From Candidatus Riflebacteria bacterium HGW-Riflebacteria-1 (lineage in GTDB: Bacteria > Muiribacteriota > Ozemobacteria > Ozemobacterales > Ozemobacteraceae), in the NCBI GenBank assembly GCA_002839445.1, contig PGYB01000016.1, positions 1 through 64,000 on the forward strand: a DNA stretch of 64,000 nt, in the 5' to 3' direction. Shown here piece after piece: positions 34,062 through 41,448 of the stretch; the stretch's first letter is position 1; every line of letters starts with the position of its first letter. The notes under the pieces are model-generated. The model was not told the origin of the DNA and searched no databases. It saw only the letters and a list, made by a program, of their open reading frames with translations. The position numbers and the translations under genes are program-made.

Positions 34062-34239
34062 ATTTTCTCCTCTGATTAGCTTAGGCGTCAAAATAACACA
34101 GACACCAGCATCATGCCAAACCTGTTGTTTATTCTGGTTCAGTTTTTATGCGTAAAATCTATGCGACATCGGGGTGGAATATGCTGCGAATATCTGCTAG
34201 AGTATGCCTTGTTCGAGCTTTAATCGATGGGCAGGTATT

Positions 34240-35205
34240 ATGGGACAGACTGTGTTTGATCGGATTCTTTCTTCATGCGCGTTTGCGGCTGAGCGGGCGG
34301 AGTTTGTGCGAATAAATCAGGATTATCTGACAGAATACGCGCGGATTCTGCCGGTTGAAATCGCGCAGCACCCGGTCATGGAAAGCGAAAACCATTTTTG
34401 TGGCGATGCTGCCGCGACCCTGGCGTATTTTGTCACTCTCGACTGTATCAATTTTGGTTCGGGCTATTTTGGCGCTTTACGCAAAGACCCGGGCAAAACC
34501 GGGTATTTTACCGTTGCATCGCGTCTCAAGGCTGAATCTATAAGGGTTGGCGGGTTTTCAACGCAATGGCTACGCCAGATCACTGCCGCCGAATGTTGTC
34601 TAATATTTGACCAGAACCCGGAGAACAAGATGGCATACGAACTGATGTGCCTGTTCGCCGAGGCACTGAATGCCATGGCAGAATTTCTTGACCGCAGCTA
34701 CGGGGGCAGTTTTGGCAAATTTATTGAATCGGCGGGCTTTTCGGCAGCAGTTCTGGTTGATCAGCTATGTCAAATGCCATTCTATCGTGATGTTTTTTCT
34801 CTGCAGGGTCGCGAGATTTTTTTGTTGAAGCGGGCGCAGATAACCGCTTCTGATCTGCATATTGTGTTTTCCGGGCAGGGGTATGGCAGGTTTGACGACA
34901 TTGGCGAATTGACCATATTTGCTGACAATCTGGTTCCGCATGTGCTGCTGACTGACGGACTGCTGTCATACTCACCTGATTTACAGGCTTCTATCGCGGC
35001 AGGAGAGCCACTTTCGTCGGGTTGTCAGGCAGAGGTCGAGATCAGAGCCTGTTGCATACATGCTGTTGAGTTGCTTCGACAGTTTTACGCCGGCGTCGGC
35101 GTCGAAGTTTGTTCACAGGGGCTCGATTATCTGCTGTGGAACCGCGGTCAGGATGAGAAATATCGGCAATTCCCTACGCATGTGACCCGTTGTGTGTATT
35201 ACTGA
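34240..35205 (+). CDS. queuosine salvage protein (DUF2419, Qng1-like)
   Basis: 321-residue homologue of the queuosine 5'-phosphate N-glycosylase family (DUF2419, human QNG1/C9orf64), which frees queuine from queuosine nucleotide for reuse in tRNA. Signatures: LDCINFGSGYF near residue 72, LTIFADNLVPHVLLTDG near residue 224, VEIRACCIHAVELL near 267, and LDYLLWNRGQDEKYRQ near 297 with the catalytic-region Asp. No queuosine biosynthesis gene is adjacent. The start at 34240 is preferred since the family fold begins soon after; an ATG at 34204 adds 12 residues that look unlike the family. Divergent from the OPT gene. Confidence 0.88.
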   Translation: MGQTVFDRILSSCAFAAERAEFVRINQDYLTEYARILPVEIAQHPVMESENHFCGDAAATLAYFVTLDCINFGSGYFGALRKDPGKTGYFTVASRLKAESIRVGGFSTQWLRQITAAECCLIFDQNPENKMAYELMCLFAEALNAMAEFLDRSYGGSFGKFIESAGFSAAVLVDQLCQMPFYRDVFSLQGREIFLLKRAQITASDLHIVFSGQGYGRFDDIGELTIFADNLVPHVLLTDGLLSYSPDLQASIAAGEPLSSGCQAEVEIRACCIHAVELLRQFYAGVGVEVCSQGLDYLLWNRGQDEKYRQFPTHVTRCVYY

Positions 35206-35211
35206 GCAAAG

Positions 35212-35241
35212 CTGACTTTTTTTAGAAGACCCTGTTATAAT
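35212..35241 (+). promoter_or_regulatory. possible sigma-70 promoter of the YbjQ operon
   Basis: CTGACT at 35212-35217 and TATAAT at 35236-35241 with an 18-base spacer, 37 bases before the ATG of the first YbjQ gene. The -10 is consensus; the -35 is poor. Confidence 0.4.
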
Positions 35242-35277
35242 GTTTTCAGTTACCTATATCTTAACAGGGGATTTTAA

Positions 35278-35619
35278 ATGGAAACTTCACAAATTGCCGG
35301 AAAACTGATTCTCACCAACATCGATCGCGTGCCGGGCAAAGAAATTGTCGAACATTATGGCCTGGTAGCAGGCTCGACGATTCGCGCCAAACATGTTGGC
35401 AAAGATATCATGGCCAGCATCAAGAACCTTTTTGGTGGCGAGCTGACCGGGTATACCGAATTGCTCAATGAATCGCGAATTGAAGCGACCGAGCGCATGA
35501 TCGCCCAGGCGAAAAAGCGCGGTGCTAACGCGATTATCAATATCAGGTTTTCTACATCATCTATCGCCCAGGGAGCTGCCGAAATTTACGTTTATGGCAC
35601 AGCCGTAAAAGTCGAGTAG
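35278..35619 (+). CDS. YbjQ family (UPF0145) protein
   Basis: 113 residues, full-length member of the YbjQ/UPF0145 family, small pentameric proteins of unknown function once annotated as heavy-metal-binding. Visible are GLVAGSTIRAKHVGKDI near residue 28, GGELTGYTELLNESR near 54 and RGANAIINIRFSTSSI near 80, ending in EIYVYGTAVKVE. First gene of a three-gene plus-strand unit with a second, membrane-anchored YbjQ protein and an M48 protease; spacings are 4 and 5 bases. The site GGGGA lies 7 bases before the ATG. Confidence 0.9.
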   Translation: METSQIAGKLILTNIDRVPGKEIVEHYGLVAGSTIRAKHVGKDIMASIKNLFGGELTGYTELLNESRIEATERMIAQAKKRGANAIINIRFSTSSIAQGAAEIYVYGTAVKVE

Positions 35620-35623
35620 CAGC

Positions 35624-36112
35624 ATGGAAGATTTAATTGGTATTTTTGTAGGCATTATAGTCCTTCTGCTTTTCACCGTTGTGCCGCTTTTTATCTGGTA
35701 CAAGATTGGCAAACACTTCGAAGATAAGCATTTTGTTGACATCATAGAGCGCGAAAAGCGCATGATTGACCTGGCTGTGACTCCTTCTGACACAATTGAC
35801 CCCAATCGTAGAGTTGAAGCTGTCGGCATGGTGACCGGGCATGTAGTCATAGGCTCAGACCCTTTTAAACGCTATATCGCAAGTCTGGTCAATCTTATTG
35901 GCGGACGTATATCGGTTTTTGAAGCTCCTCTTGATCGCGCCCGCCGCGAATCGATGCTGCGCATGAAAGAACAGGCACTGCGGCTCAAGGCCGACGAAGT
36001 GGTTAACTTTCGTATGGAAACCATGAGCATCTGCGGTGGTAAAAGCGATCAACCGCTTGGCATCGTCGAAGTCGTGGTTTATGGCACCGCAGTAAGGTAT
36101 GCCAGAAGCTGA
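35624..36112 (+). CDS. membrane-anchored YbjQ-like protein
   Basis: 162 residues. An N-terminal membrane helix (about 4-27, IGIFVGIIVLLLFTVVPLFIW) precedes a YbjQ-like domain (about 55-160) with AVGMVTGHVVIGSDPFKRY, GGRISVFEAPLDRARRE, LKADEVVNFRMET and the shared ending VVVYGTAVRYARS. Divergent from the soluble copy just upstream, with which it is likely cotranscribed and may assemble. Its topology would place the YbjQ domain in the cytoplasm next to the membrane protease encoded downstream. Confidence 0.85.
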   Translation: MEDLIGIFVGIIVLLLFTVVPLFIWYKIGKHFEDKHFVDIIEREKRMIDLAVTPSDTIDPNRRVEAVGMVTGHVVIGSDPFKRYIASLVNLIGGRISVFEAPLDRARRESMLRMKEQALRLKADEVVNFRMETMSICGGKSDQPLGIVEVVVYGTAVRYARS

Positions 36113-36117
36113 CAGCG

Positions 36118-36954
36118 ATGAAGTATGTAGCAAAATACGTCGAAGAAAACGAGAACATCTCTGAACCTGCCGAATTCTCTTATGCGATGCGGGTAATATT
36201 CAGAGTTGTTCTGGTTGCTTTCGCCCTTTATCTGGCGCTGGGCATTATTGTCGACGTTGCCGTGCCTTATATCCCGCCTGCCTGGGAAGACAGCCTCGCC
36301 GCGCCGATTATGCGGGAAGTCTATGCTTCTGGACAGAAATCGCAAAAGTTCGACGTGGTAAAGATTCAGCAGCTACTCGATTCACTGGCAGGGCTGATGG
36401 AAGGGGTTCGGCGCAAATTCTACATAACTGTTATCGAAAAAGATGAGACCAATGCTCTGGCTTTGCCGGGTGGTCACATCGTAGTCTATTCTCAGTTGCT
36501 TGAGAAAGTCGCCTCTGAGAACGAGCTGGCAATGATTCTGGCCCATGAACTCGGGCATTTTGCAGCCCGCGATCATCTGCGCGGCCTTGGCCGCAGTTTT
36601 CTCTTTTTCATTGTTGCCAATTTTGCACTTGGCGGGCAGGGAGACAGCGTTCGCCAGTTCATGAATTCATCAGGGATCTTGCAGAACAACTATTCGCGCC
36701 AGCAGGAGTTTGCAGCCGACAAATACGCTCTCGAAATGCTGGTCAAAAAGTATGGCCATGCCGGCGGCGCCACTGACTTTTTCAAGAGACTGGCCGAAAA
36801 AGAAAAGTTACCGCAGCTGGTACATTATCTGTCGACGCACCCGGCTTCTGATCGGCGGGTAAGTGCCTTGAACCAGATTGTTACCGATAACTCTTATGCG
36901 GTATATAATACAGAGCCGGTCAACTGGTCTGTCGGCGAAAAGCCTGACAAATAG
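36118..36954 (+). CDS. M48 family membrane metalloprotease
   Basis: 278-residue zinc protease of the HtpX/Ste24-related M48 family. One membrane helix near residues 27-50, then HExxH as AHELGH with His143, Glu144 and His147; the third ligand is the Glu in RQQEFAADKYAL near residue 201. The conserved NALALPGGHIVVY (about 112-124) and STHPASDRR near 243 are present. Cotranscribed with two YbjQ proteins, suggesting a role in membrane or envelope protein quality control, with YbjQ partners as adaptor candidates. Periplasmic orientation is likely but not certain. Confidence 0.92.
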   Translation: MKYVAKYVEENENISEPAEFSYAMRVIFRVVLVAFALYLALGIIVDVAVPYIPPAWEDSLAAPIMREVYASGQKSQKFDVVKIQQLLDSLAGLMEGVRRKFYITVIEKDETNALALPGGHIVVYSQLLEKVASENELAMILAHELGHFAARDHLRGLGRSFLFFIVANFALGGQGDSVRQFMNSSGILQNNYSRQQEFAADKYALEMLVKKYGHAGGATDFFKRLAEKEKLPQLVHYLSTHPASDRRVSALNQIVTDNSYAVYNTEPVNWSVGEKPDK

Positions 36955-36960
36955 CCAGAT

Positions 36961-37752
36961 TTACCATTCTGTGTCGGGCGATTTTTGTGCGCGGGCGGCC
37001 TTGATAAGTGCTGTAAAAATTCGGGCAGTATGAACCGGATCGGCATCTTTCATGCTTTCTGGGTGCCATTGCACAAACAGGCCGAAAACACCGTCTGTGC
37101 GTTCGAGCGCCTCGACAATGCCGTCGCTGCTTCGAGCTACTGGTGTCAGGCCACTGCCAATTTTTCCGGCGGCCTGATGATGCCGTGAAATGACTCTGGT
37201 GCTGCGAGTCTGCAGAACCTGCTCAAGCAGGCTGCCCGGCGCGACGGCTATCGGGTGCAGATTTGTGTACATTGTGCCATCGCGATGCGTCACTTTTTTG
37301 CTGACCAGCTCCGGGATATCCTGAATTAACGTGCCGCCCCGGCACACATTGCTGAACTGCATGCCAAGACATATTCCCAATGCCGGCTTGCCCGCATCGA
37401 GAAATCGTTTAATGAAGCGGCTTTCAAATTCAAAACGAGCCTTTTCCATGACCTGACTGGTCGGGTGTGGCTGCTGCCCATAAAAATCTGGTGGAATATC
37501 AGGACCACCCGAGAAGACAGCGCCATCAAGCATTCTGATGTATGCGTCAATAGTGTTTTCGTCTTCGGTTGGTGCAAGAATGATGGCAATGCCGCCATTT
37601 CGCTGTACCGCGTCAACATAATCATTATTCAGCTGTATGCTGTTGTTGCTGAATGACGGTGTGATACCAATCAGGGGGCGGCGGTCCTCGGCATAGGCGA
37701 CTGTCAGTGTCAGGCATATTATCAGAAGGGCAGTCATGACTGGCTTGATCAT
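36961..37752 (-). CDS. exported class I glutamine amidotransferase (peptidase C26/PuuD-like)
   Basis: 263 residues. The PuuD-like hydrolase fold shows IGITPSF, AVFSGGPDIPPDFYG (about 78-92), the nucleophile Cys128 in LGICLGMQ, and VQWHPESM with the catalytic His near the C-terminus. In PuuD this enzyme cleaves gamma-glutamyl-GABA in putrescine breakdown. Unusual here is a clear N-terminal signal peptide (hydrophobic 4-19, YAEDRR after), which would place it outside the cytoplasm, where gamma-glutamyl peptides such as glutathione or poly-gamma-glutamate could be substrates. Convergent with the M48 gene and alone. Confidence 0.85.
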   Translation of the reverse strand: MIKPVMTALLIICLTLTVAYAEDRRPLIGITPSFSNNSIQLNNDYVDAVQRNGGIAIILAPTEDENTIDAYIRMLDGAVFSGGPDIPPDFYGQQPHPTSQVMEKARFEFESRFIKRFLDAGKPALGICLGMQFSNVCRGGTLIQDIPELVSKKVTHRDGTMYTNLHPIAVAPGSLLEQVLQTRSTRVISRHHQAAGKIGSGLTPVARSSDGIVEALERTDGVFGLFVQWHPESMKDADPVHTARIFTALIKAARAQKSPDTEW

Positions 37753-37853
37753 GTGTCGATCTCCCGTTTTCAGTTATTTCTCAATAATTTAACACAAATT
37801 CCTTGCATTGTTTACATGATTGCATACATTCTCTCATTAAAATACTGTGGCCG

Positions 37854-38267
37854 GTGAAAACTGTGATTCAGACCGAAAAACCTCTGATTCTGATTGTTGA
37901 TGACGCGCCTGTCGCCCTGAAAATGGCGGCTGAGATTTTGGGCGGCGAATACAGGCTTGCGCTTGCCGAAAGCGGTGCCGCTGCTCTGCGCTTTGTCACA
38001 GAACGTCATCCTGATTTGATTCTTCTCGATATCATCATGCCGGATCTCGATGGTTTTGCCATATGCAAAAAACTTAAAGAATCTTCTGAAACAGCTGATA
38101 TACCGGTGATTTTTTTGACTGGCCGCGCCGAAAGCAGTGATATAACCAGGAGTTACGATCTTGGTGGCGCTGATTATCTGGCCAAGCCTTTTAACGCTGC
38201 TGAAATGCGGGTAAAGGTCAAGACACACATTGAACTGGCATTGCTTAAAAAAGTGACGGGTCAGTAA
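37854..38267 (+). CDS. single-domain response regulator
   Basis: About 137 residues of receiver domain only, with no output domain. Acidic pair in ILIVDDAP, phosphoacceptor Asp in DLILLDIIMPDLDG, Thr in VIFLTGR and Lys in YLAKPF are all present. The start is uncertain: a GTG at 37854 lacks a strong site, and a TTG at 37803 would add 17 residues. It is separate from the hybrid kinase at 41.4-45.0 kb, though it could receive phosphate from that protein through its Hpt domain. Confidence 0.88.
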   Translation: MKTVIQTEKPLILIVDDAPVALKMAAEILGGEYRLALAESGAAALRFVTERHPDLILLDIIMPDLDGFAICKKLKESSETADIPVIFLTGRAESSDITRSYDLGGADYLAKPFNAAEMRVKVKTHIELALLKKVTGQ

Positions 38268-38291
38268 CAACGCGATTTCAGCTGAGTTTTA

Positions 38292-38528
38292 TTATCTTAA
38301 AAAGTTACGATCAGGCAGTTCATTGCTGGATTTATTGTCAGCGTGATTTTCGGGTCTGAATTCCTGGCCGAACATCATTGCTCTGGCGGTAGTCTGCTGC
38401 TCTGATGGAATATAAAACGAAGCAAAATATTTGAGCACTGATTCGGCGTCAACCACGCTCTGAGAACTGGCCAGCCCGGAACAGAGAAAACCCGCTACTA
38501 TTACCACGATCAGGACTTTTTTCTGCAT
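38292..38528 (-). CDS. small exported protein of unknown function
   Basis: 78 residues: MQKKVLIVVIVAGFLCSGLA signal peptide followed by SQSVVDAESVLKYFASFYIP and a polar end. The start at 38528 is chosen since AAAGGTGA lies about 9 bases upstream and the signal peptide begins here; the longer open frame to 38690 reads as non-coding. No family recognised. The stop lies 24 bases from the end of the receiver gene, which is convergent. Confidence 0.55.
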   Translation of the reverse strand: MQKKVLIVVIVAGFLCSGLASSQSVVDAESVLKYFASFYIPSEQQTTARAMMFGQEFRPENHADNKSSNELPDRNFLR

Positions 38529-38710
38529 GATTGCTTTCACCTTTACCGCAACTGGTTTTACAACTTGTTCACTGTCAAACAAAGCAAAAGGTGTACCAGC
38601 ATAGCCAGATAATCTTATCCATAGGAGCTGTTTAAGGCCTGATGCGCATTTCGGTTGTGGTGGGCATGGCCGGGCACAGGCTGTTAACACGGAGAATTGC
38701 CAGAAAACTG

Positions 38711-39643
38711 TCAGGCAGTGGCAGCATATTCAGCTCCCTGTTCGAGGTTCAGTTTGCGCAGACGGCTTTCGAGGCGGCGCTGAAACTCTGCTTCGTCGAT
38801 TCCTTTAAATACTGGTGCCAGCAGCTGGTTAAGCGGCACTCTGCCGATAAAACGGTCGAGATAAATCTTTGGTGACAGGCTGGCGATGAATTCGCAGACT
38901 TTATCGAGGTAATCTTCGAGTGTGTAAAGGCGATAGTTTTCGGGGTGCAATTTATAGAGTTCGGCCAGCCGCGAGCCGTTTACTATCTGCAGATGATGAA
39001 GTTTGACCATGTCAGCGCCTGATTCTGAAACAATTCGGGCTGCCCTGGCCATGTGATCAGGCTGTTCGCCAGGCAGGCCGCTGATCAGATGAATGCTGAC
39101 CGGTATAGCTGCAGAACTGAGCAATTTGACTGAATTAAGCGCTGTTGCAACATTGTGGCAACGGTTAATACTGCTGAGAACTTCGTCATCGCATGATTCT
39201 ACGCCAAGTTCGACTCTGATGAAAGTTTTGCCGGCAAACTCTTTGAGCAGTTCGACAATCTCAGTGCTGATACAGTCTGGTCGCGTAGCGATGACTAATC
39301 CTATGATGCCTTCGCTGTTGGCAGCCTCCTGGTATTTTTCGCGCAGGGTTTTGACCGGGGCGTAGGTGCATGAATAAGACTGAAAATAAGCAAAAAACTT
39401 CTGGCAACCATATCTGCCGGCAAAGTAAGCGCGACCTTTGTGCAGTTGTTCGGAGATGCTCAGCTGCGCGCTGCTGTAAAACGGCGAAAAACTACGGTTG
39501 TTGCAGTAAAGACAACCCTGTTTCGAAAGTGTGCCATCAAGATTCGGGCAAGAAAAGCCGGCATCAACGGGTATCTTTTGCACGCGCCCGCCAAATCTCT
39601 CTTTGACCCAGGTGCTGGAACGGTTGAACAGCGCTCTGCTCAA
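38711..39643 (-). CDS. yhcC: TIGR01212 family radical SAM protein (YhcC-like)
   Basis: 310 residues. The Fe-S cysteines are Cys32, Cys44 and Cys47 in FSCPNLDG...QGCLYCNN, the wide spacing typical of the YhcC group. Also present: YFQSYSCTYAPVKTLREKY near residue 105, GLVIATRPDCIS near 135, VELGVESCDD near 172 and HLISGLPGE near 214. The reaction is not known for the family. The start is a TTG that overlaps the end of the Na/Pi cotransporter gene by 4 bases, with no clear ribosome-binding site, so translation may depend on coupling. Confidence 0.9.
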   Translation of the reverse strand: MSRALFNRSSTWVKERFGGRVQKIPVDAGFSCPNLDGTLSKQGCLYCNNRSFSPFYSSAQLSISEQLHKGRAYFAGRYGCQKFFAYFQSYSCTYAPVKTLREKYQEAANSEGIIGLVIATRPDCISTEIVELLKEFAGKTFIRVELGVESCDDEVLSSINRCHNVATALNSVKLLSSAAIPVSIHLISGLPGEQPDHMARAARIVSESGADMVKLHHLQIVNGSRLAELYKLHPENYRLYTLEDYLDKVCEFIASLSPKIYLDRFIGRVPLNQLLAPVFKGIDEAEFQRRLESRLRKLNLEQGAEYAATA

Positions 39644-41379
39644 AACTTGAACACGAGGTGGTCGCTGAAATGATGCATTGAGTTGAGCAGGCTTTCGACA
39701 CTGCGCAGCACATCAAGCAGAAGAATGCTTTCGAGCGGGTCATAGTCACCGTTTTTGATGCGATCGATCAGATTGCTGCGCGCGGCACGCTGCAGCATAG
39801 CCTGGCTGTAGATCTGGTGGTGCATCTCTTCGGTGGCCTTTTCACCGGGGCTGAGCTCAGAGCTGATTACTTTGAAAATTTCGGCAATGCGGTTAATACA
39901 TATATGCAGCTCTTCGCGTGAGTCGGTAGAAAGCTTCTTGCCGCTTTCGGCATTTTCTACCATCAATGCCATCATCTTGTTCAGCTGTGAAGACATGATT
40001 TCAAGATCCTTGCTCAGATACAGGATTCTCGTCGTCTGGCGGCTCAAAAGCTCAGAGAGACCTTTCTGCGACAGAGAGACCAGAAACTGGTTCAGTTCGC
40101 GAGTGATCTGATCGCGCTGCCGGTGCAAAGAGGCAAGATTTGAAGAGACGGCGGCGATTTCATCCATATCGCAGTCAGCATCATCAAGCAGGCTGTTAAC
40201 TTTATCGAATTTTTTGCTGACGAGCGCAAATGCCTGTTTGAGGTGTTCTTCAGCCTGACCGATCGCGATTGCCGGCGTTGCCAGAAAGCGCTTGTCGAGA
40301 TTGTTTATTGTTGCGGGTTCTTCGCCATGCACCGGTACGAGGCGCATAACCATAGCCTTGAGAAAGCCGGTCAGCGGAAGAAACAGGATGCCATTGGCCA
40401 CGTTAAAAATCGTGTGCGCGTTGGCAACCTGTCTTACCGGGTCGACAGAAGTTTTCAGCATCAGATTGCAATATAGCTCGAGAACAGGCAGTATGATCAG
40501 TGTTCCGAAGACATTGAACAATGTGTGGGCGAGTGCTGCTCTTCTGGCGTTTCTTGAAGCACCGATCGAAGCCAGGAGCGCGGTTATACAGGTTCCGATG
40601 TTGTCGCCGAGGATTATTGGCACAGCTGCCATCAAGGCGGTAAATGGATCGCTGCCAAAAGCACCGGTGCCCATAAGGCTCATGGTCAGGCCTACGGTGG
40701 CAGAACTGCTTTGAACTATGAGTGTTACCATAAGCCCGGCCAATACACCAAGAATGCGGTAGTGAGAGAGCGAGACAAAAGCTGTTTTAAAGGCTTCGTG
40801 GTCGCGATAGACGGTAATGGCGTCACCCATAAATTTCATGCCGAGAAATAGAAGGGCAAATCCAAGCATTGCTTCGCCAAAAGACTTGTTGGTGCGAGTT
40901 TTGCTGAGCAGAATCATTGCACTGCCTATGGCCAGAACTGGCCAGGCCAGATCAGTCAGCTTAAAAGCGATCAGCTGCGCAGTTACTGTTGTGCCGATAT
41001 TGGCGCCGAGAATAATGCTGATCGCCTGCTGCAGCGTCATCAGCCCGGCGTTGACAAAGCCCACAACCATAACGGTTGTGGCTGAACTGCTTTGAATGAT
41101 GACAGTGACTCCCAGTCCGGTAAGCATGCCGGCTACAGGATTGCGGGTCAGAGCTGATATTATGCTCTTCAATCTACTGCCGGCAATGAGCTGCAGACTG
41201 TCGCTCATCAGGTTCATGCCATAAATAAACATGCCAAGTCCGCCAAAAAACACCGAAAAGGTGTCGCGCGCGGCCTTGCCCTGATAAAAGTGCAGATAAA
41301 AAAAGGCTGCTGCAAACAGTGTCAGCAGCAGTCGCTTGGTGTAAAGCTTCAGAGTGCGTTTAAATGTCTTGTCGATCAT
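39640..41379 (-). CDS. Na/Pi cotransporter family protein with PhoU-like C-terminus
   Basis: 579 residues. Two Na/Pi repeats each carry the signature QSSSAT (about 96-101 and 214-220), in membrane regions covering roughly residues 15-345. The C-terminal third is helical and PhoU-like (LDDADCDMDEIAAVSSNLASLHRQ, TRILYLSKDLEIMSSQLNK). This arrangement is common in bacterial NptA/YjbB relatives, which export or import phosphate with sodium. First gene of a pair with yhcC. Confidence 0.92.
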   Translation of the reverse strand: MIDKTFKRTLKLYTKRLLLTLFAAAFFYLHFYQGKAARDTFSVFFGGLGMFIYGMNLMSDSLQLIAGSRLKSIISALTRNPVAGMLTGLGVTVIIQSSSATTVMVVGFVNAGLMTLQQAISIILGANIGTTVTAQLIAFKLTDLAWPVLAIGSAMILLSKTRTNKSFGEAMLGFALLFLGMKFMGDAITVYRDHEAFKTAFVSLSHYRILGVLAGLMVTLIVQSSSATVGLTMSLMGTGAFGSDPFTALMAAVPIILGDNIGTCITALLASIGASRNARRAALAHTLFNVFGTLIILPVLELYCNLMLKTSVDPVRQVANAHTIFNVANGILFLPLTGFLKAMVMRLVPVHGEEPATINNLDKRFLATPAIAIGQAEEHLKQAFALVSKKFDKVNSLLDDADCDMDEIAAVSSNLASLHRQRDQITRELNQFLVSLSQKGLSELLSRQTTRILYLSKDLEIMSSQLNKMMALMVENAESGKKLSTDSREELHICINRIAEIFKVISSELSPGEKATEEMHHQIYSQAMLQRAARSNLIDRIKNGDYDPLESILLLDVLRSVESLLNSMHHFSDHLVFKF

Positions 41380-41448
41380 CAGTGTCTCCGATCAAAAATT
41401 GCGCAGTCACAACTTGATGCCTCAACACTAGCAAAAAGTGTTCCAGAA

